Of a stretch of DNA of 64,000 nt, positions 12,260 to 24,460 are shown one piece after another. The stretch comes from Pampus argenteus (taxonomy: Eukaryota; Chordata; Actinopteri; Scombriformes; Stromateidae). Below the pieces are notes generated by a model, which had not been told where the DNA came from, ran no database searches, and worked only from the letters and a program-made list of their open reading frames with translations. The position numbers were made by a program, and so were the translations under genes. How positions within the stretch are numbered: position 1 is the first letter of the stretch; each line of letters begins with the position of its first letter. The stretch is from positions 2,229,501 through 2,293,500 of the forward strand of contig CM072863.1 of assembly GCA_036937835.1 (NCBI GenBank). Reading direction: 5' to 3'.

Positions 12260-12329
12260 AGTGAGTGTGTGTGTGCGCGTGTGTGTGTGTGAGTGTGTGT
12301 GAGTATGTGTGTGTGTGTGTGTGTGTGTG
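12147..12329 (+). repeat. (GT)n compound microsatellite
   Basis: About 180 bases of GT dinucleotides with GC and GA interruptions (gtgcgtgtgcgt, gtgagagtgagt). It is alternating purine-pyrimidine and so Z-DNA prone. Confidence 0.97.
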
Positions 12330-13814
12330 CCTAAATCCGGTCCTATCAGAATTCCTTATTTGATTGGATCTCAGTCAATCCAATCAGTGTGAGGTTTGTT
12401 TGGATCAAGGATTGGAGCATCGTGGGGGTGTTGGGGTGGTTTGTAGAGAAAAGCAAATAGAAAAACATGTGAGCCTGTGCAGCCACCGTAACCTGGATGA
12501 TTTGATAAGTAAGTCAGGCATAAAAAATGGACACGTGCTCATAAAACTCACAATTTTCTGCTGATAAATACGACAACCAGATATGAAGCAGGTAGCAGAA
12601 TGTTGTTTGTTTGTTTTTTCCACTTTTGAACCAGAGACATTTGGACAAGACTGTAGTATTATTATTATTATTATTATTACTATACTGTCATATATCTGCC
12701 TCCTCAATAGTCAACGTTTGGTTTAAGCAACTGAAACTACTTGGTAACGGTTGGGACAGTTCGTCATTGAAGTTTAAAGACACCGATATCGACTGACTGA
12801 GTTCAGGATTAAAACCTTCATACATTTGGCATATTTGCAGATTAATTTTCTGATCATTTCCTTATCGCCACGCTGCTGGCTACAGAGGCGTTAAACTGGC
12901 CAGTGAATCCACCGCGGCCAGTTGTCATTTGACTCTGAATCTACCGCTGAGCCACATCTCGGCACAAAGAAGAATGTCAGTATTTGAATAATTTATTCTC
13001 TACGTTCAATATCTTCATTATATACCGCTGCGGCACAGATATGTGAAAGTGATATTGTGTCAGTCAAGGATTTAAGTTATCTGCTGTCTTCACAAAGTCC
13101 TGTAATTTGTTTAATTTCATTGCTGTCAGTCATTTTCAGAGAGTAGGTGTCTTTTTCTTTCATGAGTGACGGATGGCTCATGTTGGAAAGAAACTCCTCA
13201 TTTACATTTTAGAGGACTTGGCTGGTTTGTCATAGTTTGATCTCGTAGATGAAAGTCTGTTCCTCATTTTCTGCATGTCTTAGATAATCCTGATAGCTGT
13301 TTTTTTCCTCTCTGAGCTCCACCTGTCCATCAAGGAGCAACATCTCTCTTCCTTTTTTTCATTTTCTGCCACTTGCTCTGTCTTTCTCTGTCAAGAACAT
13401 TTAGAAGAAATTGTTCTCTAAATCCACCCACTCTCCATCTCTTCATTACTCGCTGCTGCTGTCTCTGTTGCTGCTCTAATAGGAAAAAATAAATGTCTCA
13501 CCTCCTTTCCCCAAATCCTCTCTATTGTTCTGTCTTTGTGTATTTCTCCTCTGCCCCCTCATTTTTTCTTCCTATGATTTCATTTAACCCTTTTTCCTCC
13601 ACATCTCTCTTTCCTACCGTTCTTCCTTCTTCCCATTTTTCATTCCCACCTACTTCACTTGCCTTCTTCTTCACCCCTTTCCTCCTTCACTCCTCTCCTT
13701 TTCTTTCCCCCCTTTTTGTATTTACTCCATTCTTCTTCTTCTCCCTCTTCCTTTTTTCTTCAACCCATCTCTCTTTCTTTCGCTTTTCCTCCCTCCTTCT
13801 CTCTCTCCTCCTCT

Positions 13815-13920
13815 GGGGTGACATCAGCCTGATGCCAGTCTCTCATCTCCCATCATTGTGCCAATTAGTCGGCCCTCTGCACATTAAAACTGCTCACCAA
13901 CGGCAATCTTGATATCTCCC
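13815..13920. other. Candidate conserved non-coding element
   Basis: Complex unique sequence just after a CT-rich run, with TGACATCAGCCTGATG-like symmetry and a CCAATTAGTCGG core. There is no ORF or splice context. Assigned on texture only. Confidence 0.27.
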
Positions 13921-14737
13921 TCGGAGTTGTGTAATGTCACACACACACACACATACACACACACACATATATATGTGCACATGTACACACAAGCCACCCA
14001 CATTAAAGGCAAACACACACACACACACACACAGAGATGAGAATAAAGTGCTCGGGGCTGTGAGTAAGAGAAGAGCCAGAGTGATCAGGGACTTAGGGAT
14101 GAGGGAATGAGAGAGGGGGGAGTAATAAAAGTCTAAAAAAGAGTAAAAGAGACATTAAAGAAAATATAATACTGGAGGGGAAGATGGAGGCAGAGAGGGT
14201 TAAAAAACAGTGTGAGAGGAGAGCTGGATAGAGAGCGAAATAAACCCGAGAAAGAAAGAAGAAAAGATGAAGAGACACAGGAGACTCTTGATGGTTCACT
14301 CTGGCATGTAAGGATCTTTAAGCCCTCCAAATTAAATGACAACATAGTGTGGGTTGTTTGACTGGGTCCTTTAGTTTCTGTAGGGAAATCTTAATGCTAC
14401 ATGATGATGTTCTCATAAAGAAATGGTGTCAAAGAACCTTAGAGGCCTTCACAGACCCCGTCTGGGATCGAATCCCTGCAGCTAAGTTCCTGCTAAAATA
14501 CGTTAGCCTACCTCCATCTGTCAAGCATCATCTTGCAGGTTATGAGAAAAGTGAGGAGGAGGAGGAAGAGGAGGAGGAAGAGAAGGAGAAATGGAGCGAG
14601 AAATGCCACAAAACAAAAGGAAACTGTGGCACACGGCAAAAACATGCCGTCCTGCGCTGTGAAAAAAATGCAGCCAGACACCTTTCTTGACAAGTAAAAA
14701 GCCTCAGGGGTCGGCCAAGGTACTCTGAAAATCAACG

Positions 14738-14773
<36 letters not shown>

Positions 14774-14901
14774 AGTGCATTTAGGGATCTTCGAGTCAGC
14801 TGAGTGCATCTTGATTGACATCAACTGCCTGTTGGTTAAAATCTCGCTTTCTTTTTGTTTCTCTGCTACAACCTCCAAAATCTGCACTCTAAGGCTTACT
14901 T

Positions 14902-14904
<3 letters not shown>

Positions 14905-14962
<58 letters not shown>

Positions 14963-15075
14963 ATACCTGCTTGCCTTTTGTTTGTGTGCAGGTGTGTATA
15001 GAAATGTGTGCACATTTATGTATGTGTGTGTGCATGCGTGTGACACAATGATCAGCTACACCTTTAGTTATACTA

Positions 15076-15116
<41 letters not shown>
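14905..15116 (+). repeat. Two long (GT)n microsatellites with GT-rich spacer
   Basis: Runs at 14905-14960 and 15078-15116 are separated by GT-rich degenerate sequence. Poly Cys-Val and His-Thr ORFs here are artefacts. Confidence 0.96.
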
Positions 15117-15117
<1 letters not shown>

Positions 15118-15529
15118 ATGGACACACATTTCATGCTTTTCTGTCTTCGTCTGTGTTTCATGGGAGTTTTTGGTGAAAAGAAGATAAAGAAACACATAGT
15201 TCCTGATTGTGTTGCCTGGGAACCCAAACAGCCAATCACTGTATCCAGAGGTCAAAAAAGAAAAAAACACACACGTTTGGAAACTTTGTCTGTCAGTCAA
15301 AACGCTGACACAAACAACTATTTGATGGAAGGAAAGAAAAAGAGCAGCGAAGATGGAAAGATGGATAGATGGACAGAGAGAGAGAGAGAGAGAGCTCAGC
15401 CACACAGCAGCTGCATCTCTCACACACACTTAGTATTCTCATCAGGCTCAACAAAGTTAACTACTACACACACACACACACACACACTGTGTCTCCAGTC
15501 TCTCCACCGTAAACAACTCCCAGCCTCTC

Positions 15530-15690
15530 TGGGTTGAGGCAGGGCAATAAATTGGCCTTACATTTATTAACTTTGCTTCGAGCAGCCTCCTGAGGTTTAG
15601 CCCATTAGCATGAGCGCAGATGAGGCAGCGCTTCTATTTGTGGTGACTGTGAATCCAGAAGAGCCAGAACGTAAATATACGGCCAATTTC
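15530..15690. other. Candidate conserved non-coding element
   Basis: Unique complex sequence with CAATAAATTGG, CATTTATTAACTTTG and CCCATTAGCATGAGC. It is flanked by simple repeats and has no coding signal. Confidence 0.27.
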
Positions 15691-17652
15691 TAGAGAACAC
15701 ACATCACTGGTCCTGTACTTAGAGAACTGATCTTATTCCCACGGTGGCGATACACCACACTTGGGATGGGACAGTCCTCATATGATAAGACCTGTGTGGC
15801 TTGAATACATAACATAGGCTGTAGGATATGTGACTATAGCAAACAAATCATTGAGTTTGCATTAAACATACATGTTGTATATCCATGGATGTCCTACTAG
15901 TTCATTAAAACAGAAAAGAACAAGATCCTTGGACCTGTCCACTTATCTCCTCAGTAGGACATATCAATGCTTTCAAAATGCATGAATCCTTTAAATTCTT
16001 CCTGTATGCCCAAAGCTCCTTTTAATAAATTGAAGAGATATGCAGAATCAATCCAAACATTGTGTACAGCTGTATTAAAGGGATAATTAGTCAAATGAAT
16101 GCAAAGCAAAGGTCTCAACAAGTAATTTCCCACCTGGAGTCTTTATTTCAGTAACTTTTCATATCTAATAAACAACATTCATTCTCAGGTGAACCTTGAA
16201 AATACTCAATCACCCAAACTAAATATTCTTAGATTAGTGATGAATCAAAACATTTACTTCATATTCATGTTAGACTTACGTAGAGTAAACGATGAAAGAG
16301 ACAGAAACACGTAGACAAATGAGAGAACGAGACGGACAGACGGGAGGCGGACAGAGATGTAGTAGAAGCAGGTGTGTTTAGAGATCCAGCGGAGAGGCTC
16401 ACACCATCCATCATCCACTAACATTCATCTTCTCTGCTCTTTAACTCCATAAGCCAGACCCCCAACACCAAGACAAATGTATCCGTATGCAGACACAAGC
16501 ACATAAAACGTGCCCGGGATGTGTAGTCCAGGTTTCAGTTTTCAAAGAAAAAAGAAAACTGTTAATATGACCTGAAAAAGGAAACATTTGTAATAAAATA
16601 AATGTACATGGGCGGCACCTTGGGAGTGATTTTGTTCAAATACGTGACAGACGTCAGTGTCGACAGCCGCCGTAGTCGTCGTCTTTGATGAAGACAAATT
16701 GGCCAACATGTGAAGGAGGCCAATCTCTGTATGACAAGTGGGTTAGATACGTACACTTACTGGTGACAGCACATCATGGAGGGAAGAAAAGAGGAGAAGA
16801 CAGGAGCAGTGAAGGAATGAAAAGAGGTGGAATAAAGGAAAGCACCTGCCTCTTCAGGTGGTGACAGCCCATCAGGAAGAGAATGACAGGAAGGTAACGT
16901 GTGAGGAAGTGGACGCACGTAATGAGTGGAGAGCGATGTTGGGATCTGCTCGAAGATCCACAGGCCCACACATATAAACATATATAAACATATTATAAGA
17001 TATTATAAGCATTGATTGAATGTGAGGGGAAAAGAAGAGAAGTGAGAGTGTGTGTGTACTTATATATCGGCTGCATCCGATCTATAATATACAGTAGGTA
17101 CATGTAAAGTCACACTTGGATGAAGCATGTTTCGATCATACCGGGTTATGAAATGAGGATGATGGATCTAATCTGCGCCCGATGCCGACAGTTACAATAC
17201 AGATTATTGATCCTGATATTATTAATGTGTTTGTACACGTGTGTACTGAGAGTAATCGTGCTGCGTTAGTGTATTGCAAAATAGGGCAAAAATAAAGAAA
17301 CTAATAACACAGTGTCATGATCTCATTGATCATGTTCACAGACTAATAGTGGTGCGTGTTCACTGTACTGTACTTTAATTCAAATATGACACGCTTGAGC
17401 TTGTTTTAGGCCAATAACTACAAATTGGAGAGACTTTTAATTATTGCTGACCAGTTTCTGAAGCGTAATACATGATTCTGAACTGGCTTTAATACAACTA
17501 TTGTGTTTTTTTACTAATCTCAGTTCACCATAAAAACTTCAATGACTGTATGTTATTATTATTGATGGTTTTACCCTCGTATGTCCCACCAGACACTGAA
17601 ACTGTCTCTCTCTCTCTCTCTCTGTGTGTGTCTCTCATTCTTCTCTTCACAG

Positions 17653-17689
17653 GAAACCAAAATCAACTGTGTCCGCCTGGCTAACAAAG
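17653..17689 (+). CDS. ptprt: ptprt 37-nt exon: extracellular juxtamembrane
   Basis: This small exon encodes ETKINCVRLANK plus the first base of a Gly codon, matching human PTPRT ETKINCVRLATKG almost exactly; PTPRM has ETKIDCVQVATKG. A 37-nt exon at this place is, as I recall it, characteristic of the subfamily. It closes the membrane-proximal FN3 repeat. The acceptor is ttctcttcacag with an upstream CT tract; the donor is AAAG|gtatga. It starts in phase 0 and ends in phase 1, fitting the exons at 11062 and 29128. Confidence 0.95.
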
Positions 17690-17810
17690 GTATGAGCACC
17701 CTTCCATTGATCCTCAGCCTGCAGTTAAAGACAGTATAAGATACACACTTATGACCCCCTTCGAAAAGCTTTTACAGTGCGGTTAGATGAGATCAACACA
17801 CACTCTATTG

Positions 17811-17886
17811 AAAGAGGTGGGATTAGACCCCACAACCTGTAGTCAGGGTCAAGCAACCCCACATCCTAACCATGTTATCCTGCATG
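17811..17886 (-). pseudogene. Degenerate tRNA-like sequence (tRNA relic or SINE head)
   Basis: Read on the minus strand, catggttaggat resembles a tRNA A box (as in tRNA-Glu, GTGGTTAGGAT). About 40 bases on, gtggggtctaatcccac forms a five-base-pair stem with a seven-base loop where the T-arm should be; its ggGTCtAATCC is close to the B box. A ggGT...ACCc pairing lies between them. The acceptor stem does not pair, so it is not a working tRNA. It may be a tRNA-derived SINE fragment or a chance match. Confidence 0.3.
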
Positions 17887-18443
17887 ACTTCATTGCATAG
17901 CGTTCTATCTCTTCTCCTCCATCGTTTCCCTCCCTCCCTCCTCTCTCCTGCTCTCTCTCCATCTCACACCTCATCCATGATGCTCATCAGTGTATAAAGT
18001 GGCACATCAGGGACGTGACATACCGATTGACCGTCTTCATTAAACCCGATGGATGGCGGCTAAAGCGTTAGCCCCAGAACCCATCTCATCCTCTTCTTTT
18101 GCTTTCCCCATGCCTCCCATCTTTATTTGCTGCTCATCTCTAGCAAACACACCCATTTGTGCGCCAGGCAATGTGCTTTGAAAGCTTTTCGGCTTGCTAT
18201 TGATTTTCCGCACCTCCTCTCTCTTTTTTTTATTTCATTTTTTCATCTGCATCAAACATTGATTTGATTTTTCCACATCTCTTTTCTCTGCTCTCCGTCT
18301 CTTTCGCTCTTATTATTTCTCGTCTGCATTCATCATTTATTGCTCATTTGTGCACACTTTTCTCTTTTTATGTCATCAATTATTTTTCATGCTCTATCCA
18401 TTTCCAAGCTGTGGGTTTCACTGTGGGTGGACGCCTGTCACTG

Positions 18444-18473
18444 CTGTCTGTCTGTCTGTCTGTCTGTCCGTCC

Positions 18474-18505
<32 letters not shown>
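18444..18505 (+). repeat. (CTGT)n tetranucleotide microsatellite
   Basis: About 15 copies of CTGT, two of them with CCGT substitutions near 18469-18476. Confidence 0.96.
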
Positions 18506-20200
18506 GCATGTGTGTGTGCTTGGATAAAGACATGCTTTTAACTTTGTGGCTGTAACTTTTTGTTCATATTATAAAAATGCAAACTTCTTATCAATATGTA
18601 GAATTATCAATGTTCCCAAAACAAACAAACTTTAAAAATATAGTTGAAATGCACCTAAAGGTTTTGATATGTGGGCAGTGTGCTGAGGCAACGCAGATGT
18701 CCAATTTTGCAAATGCCTGTGAGTAATTTTGTTGTGATACCTGTTATCCACAAACAACAAACACGTATCTGGTTCGATGTTTCTAACCGGCGTGTTTGGT
18801 GGAAAAAAACCCCCAAACAACATTAGGCAATAGTCATTTTAAGAATATATATAGATTATGTATACTCTCGGAGGCTGACAGGAGGGTGTTTGTTTTTTTG
18901 TTTGTTTTTGTTTTTTAATCTAGGCTGACCTTACTTTGACCAAGTAGCCTATTGCTAACTAGGTACGGTCATTAGCCTTATAGTCTACTACGATGCTGTT
19001 TAAGCTTTGACTAATGCTAACGCTAGCTGGGTTTTTTTACTTGATGCATCGTCACGTATCAGTTGTTTGTCCTCCTCCAGTCTGCTTCTCTTGAAGTTGA
19101 ACTAGTGAGATTATATCTGCACTCTGCCTCTGATAGATGTCCATTAGATGTAGATTAAGTAAATCTGCAGGGATTGAGCCAAATAGTTGTTTCTATAAAC
19201 CTTCAACTGCTAATAGAGGATGTTGCCTAATGTTGGTAAATTGCTTAAAAACTGCCCTTTAAAAACAAAAATCAACACATTACTTGTTGTTGTTGACCTT
19301 AATGAAGACATTAACTTATTTGATTTTGTCTCTGAGTCAACAAACTCTTTGCAGCAGAATCCAGAGACCAGATTGTGTCTTTGCACTAACTTTGCTACGC
19401 CACAAAGTTCATTCTTTATTTATTCTTTCTTTCAAACATCACTTCATTTCTTTTCTCTTCCACTTCCCTCTCCCTTTATTTTTTTTTTTTATCAACCCGT
19501 CCAGCCAGGCTGACAGACTCAACAGACTCAAATGTTAACTCCCCCCCCCTCCTCCTCCCAGCACCACATCTGCATTCACTGACTCACCCTTTAAGAAACA
19601 TCCTCACCAGCAGCTTGTTGACGCTATAAGATCAGTCGTACCCGGGTCATATGTTAAGTGCTAGTTGTCCTATTGATCTCAATGTTTCTAGTGTTATCAC
19701 TCACCACTGCCATTTCTCTCCTCTAAGACAGATTGTGAGATCTAAACCTTGATGAAATGGATAAAGAAAACTATACGTCTTTTTTTCTTAGACTTTTTCT
19801 TCTTTCTTTTTTTCTTTTTTTGTTGTTGTTTGTTTTCTCTCTCTTCCCTCTCTTTTCTCATGCTTTCCGGCGGGGACGTGCGGCCCTTGGCCTTAGTGGT
19901 AATAGGTAGGGGACAAATAACAACGCCGTACATACTAGTCATCCCAAGCGAAGGTGATTATTGCTTTAGAGGCAGAATATTTTCTTCCCCATGTTATATT
20001 TTTCCATCGCAGATCAGCCATAAACACGACACAAACGTTGTTTTGTTTCATTTCGGTTGTCCCCTGCCCTCCACCCTCCTTTGGTTTCTTTGTCTTTCCT
20101 TCTCATCACCATCTTACTGCATTTGTTTGCATGTCTGCTCCGCTTCGAGTGTCGCTGGCTGTGTTTGAATCTCCTCTCTCTCTCTCTCGCTTTTGCATGC

Positions 20201-20204
<4 letters not shown>

Positions 20205-20258
<54 letters not shown>
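20205..20258 (+). repeat. (CA)n microsatellite
   Basis: About 27 uninterrupted CA dinucleotides following a CT run. Confidence 0.97.
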
Positions 20259-20260
<2 letters not shown>

Positions 20261-22497
20261 CTATACTACGATACTAAGCAAACAACAGCCTATGTGTCTT
20301 CTAATCTACGATGTTCAAGACTTTCATATTGAAATCAATCAAGAGAAATGAGACTTTTGGATCTTTATGGTTTTCTATCACATTAAAAGTCAACTTAAGT
20401 TACAACATAAAAGCTGTTTACTGAAAGTATGATTTCATTCACTTGTATTGAACACTAGCTGCCAAGAATTCATACATGTCTGAAACTGAAAAGACAGAGT
20501 GAAAGGATGAACGTAGTCAGCTGCTGCCCACTGATTTAAGCCTATTATATACTCTAACACTATATGTTATAGACCACAACCCTCTGAAACACCTCTCATA
20601 CCTGTCTGTTAGGGCTTCTCTATGTAATATCCCCTCATTTCTCAGAGGGAACATTTCGACTTGTTTATGTGGTCGATTTGATTTCACGGTGTTTGTTTGG
20701 GAAGAATCTAGTGAATGCTAAACTCCACTGATCCTCCAAAACACAAACCCTGCAACTCATCGGCAACTCATCGCTTACCATGACGAGTCACTGGTACGTG
20801 TATGTCACGCTCACAGACTTAGTGAAGCAGGAAGTCAAACCTTTTTACCCCCATCAGCCACTTACATACATGAACAAGTTGCATTCAACAACCAACTATT
20901 GAAAGACACCAAGAGACACTTAAAAAAATAAAAACTAATGTTTCATATGAGCGAAGTAAGTTATTAGCTATCATGAGACTTTATGAGAATGAAAACAATC
21001 ACAGAACCAACCTTTTCATTTATTAGTTTGTTTTAAATCATCCAACTGCATTAAACACACAGGAGCTAAACATTGTTTACTGAACTGTGTCAAAGCCATG
21101 TCTATGCTAATCTTTTTAGCATTTTATTTAGCAATGCAGAGACGTGACAGCACAATATGAATGTCATTCAGCAACACAACAATCAAAATGTTGACACAAC
21201 AGGGAATCAGTCAACAGCCAGCACGGCCATAAACTGACGTCGCAGTCCTTTGTCAAGAATATGAGACGACTGCTCATGAATATATTAACATTTATTGTCC
21301 TGAGGGAAATTGAGGTTTCAAGACCCAGCATGAAGAATTATGCATATCATGCACAACTGTGGACACTCATGAAACCCTAAATTGAATAAATAACGACTGT
21401 ATTCATGTGAAACGTCGGGGTGCAATTTGAGCAGCATTTTATTTCAACGCTCTACATGTTACAATTACTTTTAATCACTTGTTTATTTCACAAATTAACA
21501 TTTCATAAAAGGATCTTTTCAAAATAAATACTTACTACATAAATACTACACTGATTAACTTAGTCTATTGGTTAAAGAATTAACTTAAGAAACAATAAAA
21601 CGGTTAAAACACGAACGCCGTTAAACGCATCGTTTTACCTTCATCCCTCCTGTGTTGTATGTAGCATGTAGCACTTTAGCCAGTGACAGCAGCTAACTAA
21701 CTCATCCCACTTGATGAACCCGAGAGACCTGAAACATAAAGTTGATGGTTGTACATTGACACTGTGTCTTCTGGGCTGAGACAGACTCACATTCACTTCA
21801 ATCTGTTTAACCAGCCTGTCGGTTCTTCAGCTGCTTCCCATCAAATCTAAAATCCCAGTTTTATACGAGTAATAAGCCCAAGTTTTACAAACAGACAATG
21901 TCGGTGCACTACAGTCTCTGCTGATGTTCTGATATGTGCCATAAATCCAGCAGTCAGTCCCGTTTCTGAACAGATTGATTTGAAAGTGAAAAGAACGCAG
22001 CCCTGGTTTTATATCACACGTACTCTACAGCACCAGCCGTACGACAGAAGTCCCACTGCCTGCATGTCTCCAGTTGTTTGCCGTGACAGCAATAACAAGT
22101 GTCCATCATTTAGCATCGTGGCTAATAAATGGCATTGCTACTCTACGTCGTAGCCAACGAGTTACCCGACTGTTTTTATGTTTTGATTGGCTGAAAATAA
22201 GTCGTTTTCTCGACTAATTTTGCTCATTATGATGAAGCATGCAATAATAAGTGGGACTTCTACGTTGGCGGTGTCTGTAGGCCCTGCATGTGTTCTTGTA
22301 GCTCACCAGAGCATCACTCCCACTGCTTGTCATCCACACGCTGGTATAATACGTCAGCTTATATTTCCATTAGTCCTGATGTTGATTAGAGTTATAACGA
22401 CTGTGGTGCTGCGCAACACTGATGCAACATGTTGCTTTCTATCTGTGTGAGCGTGCACGTTGAAGGAATCTGTATCTGAATTATCTCTGTTATTGAC

Positions 22498-22533
<36 letters not shown>

Positions 22534-24241
22534 TTCTTCACAACCTGTTCTCCTCCTATTTTCATTTTCATCATAAGTGCTGCCTGCTTGCTGCTTAGTG
22601 AGTCAGTTTCCTCCCTGAATTTACAACAGATTGAGTCAGACTGTTAAAATAAAATAAAAAAAGGAGAAAAGGAGGACTCCCAGGGGTGTTTGTAGGTGAA
22701 TATCTGGCAATGATGTGACATTTTAAGAGCACAATACCAGTCAGCAATAGATGAAATGTTGTTCTAGGTGGGTATAAGGAGCATGCAGGGTTCGAGATGC
22801 TGACAGAGAAAGTGGGAGACCGTAAGAGAGAAAGAGCCTGAATCCTAGAGAGGAAAAGAAATAAAACTCAAGAGAAAAGTAGAGGATCAAAAATCAAGAG
22901 AGACAGATTGACAGTCGAAGAAAATTAAAAGACAACCCAGCAGTGGAGGCAGACTCGCATTCAAAGATTTTTTTTGTGTTTTTTTTCCTCCTCCTACAAG
23001 AGAATTGTGCATTCAGACAGGTGTACCTGCCTCGCTTTATTCCAGACAGACATTGTGGGGAGTTGTTGTCTTATGCTAAGTTCGTCCTTCCAGCTCCGCC
23101 ATGAATTTTCCATCTGCTCCGCAGCACAAAATGTTCAGTTGTCTCTGTGTAAATCTTAAAGAGTCCAGATTGTATAAAGTAGTCACTGGCATGTGAAGCT
23201 AGAGAGGAAGACAGAGGGGTGGATGAAGGGATGGAGTTAAATACATAAGGAAAAAAAAACTAAGTGGTGAAGTGGAGGAGGAAACATTAAAGAGAGAGTA
23301 GATCGATAGATGGTCGGTATATGAACTGTTGAACTCGCTGCTGAAATCAGTGCAGCATTTGATCTTCTACGCTGGTACAAATCGAGTCAGACATCCAGTC
23401 TGCCGCTGACGGTGTTTATTCACTTAGTAAACATCAGAGTCAGATGGTGCTTTAGCTGCATCTGTGCTTTAAAAAACAAAACAAAAAAAAGCCTTTTAGT
23501 ATTGTATATTTATGTGTTTTTTTTAATAATCTCTAGGTTTTACTTCCCTGCCAGCTTCCTGCAGCTGCGTCCTAACATACAGTTGACTTCGGCCTTTTGG
23601 CTGTGATACCTCGTCAAGGGGGAGTCAAAGTTGTTTTTGAAAACAATGTGTTGGTGTATCCCAGTAATTGGCTCGGTCATCATACGACATGTCGCATATC
23701 ATCTGGGGATTGTTTTTCAGAAAATGGGTATCAGGAGGGAGATAGAAGATGTCATGTAGCTGTCGACGGATGCGGATTGTAAAGAGAACGGTTAATACGT
23801 AGAGTACAACACACACCATGAAACACCTACAGGCACACAATGACATACATTCAATACATAACAGGCCCAGAAAAAAGGAAATCGATTGTTTTCTTTTGAG
23901 TTTTTACTCCTAAAAGTCTCCACAGAGACCAGATGATGAAGCATTCAAGTCGTTTTAGTTTCTAAAAGCTCTAAAGTGCTTCGTAAACCGCGTCCTGCTG
24001 ACCTTAACGTGAATGTCAACGTTAATAGAGACTGACGCAACCATTAGCATTGTCCTCTAATGTATACTAAGTTATGGACTGTATGTTAATCTCTGAGCCG
24101 TCTGACCACACGCATGTTCAAACACACAAGTGATGCGTCTACAAAAGCGGCCGAGTACACACACTGACACACAGTACATGCACATACTGTATACATGCAC
24201 ATGAATATTCAGGAACAAGACCAAAGGCATATTTAAAAGCT

Positions 24242-24282
<41 letters not shown>

Positions 24283-24417
24283 CGCTGCTGCAGCATCGTT
24301 CAGATTAGTAATCCTGTTAAATGCACTCAGCCATGCTAACGCTAATCCACAGAGGATGCACCCTGCAGCTGCTGACAAACAATACCTAAAATCTAAACCT
24401 TCAAACCCTGATCGAAG

Positions 24418-24449
<32 letters not shown>

Positions 24450-24460
24450 ACACACACACA
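24242..24460 (+). repeat. Paired (CA)n microsatellites
   Basis: CA runs at 24242-24280 and 24418-24460 flank unique sequence. More broken CA repeats continue to about 24690. Confidence 0.95.

Larger units (their letters stand above)
11063..17652 (+). other. ptprt: Intron (6.6 kb)
   Basis: Phase 0 intron dominated by low complexity. It holds a CTCCC-type pyrimidine array (11506-11868), a GT array (12147-12329), ATT repeats (12658-12679), and a CT-rich run (about 13490-13815). CA/GT runs lie at 13938-13975, 14012-14034, 14739-14768, 14905-14960, 15078-15116 and 15466-15488. Two complex stretches (13815-13920 and 15530-15690) are candidate conserved elements. A CT tract just before the 37-nt exon (about 17606-17632) serves as its polypyrimidine tract. 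Confidence 0.85.

Noticed and set aside
19558..19620. Acceptor-like ccccctcctcctcccag with open frame
   Set aside because: No donor before an in-frame stop, and no similarity to the gene family.
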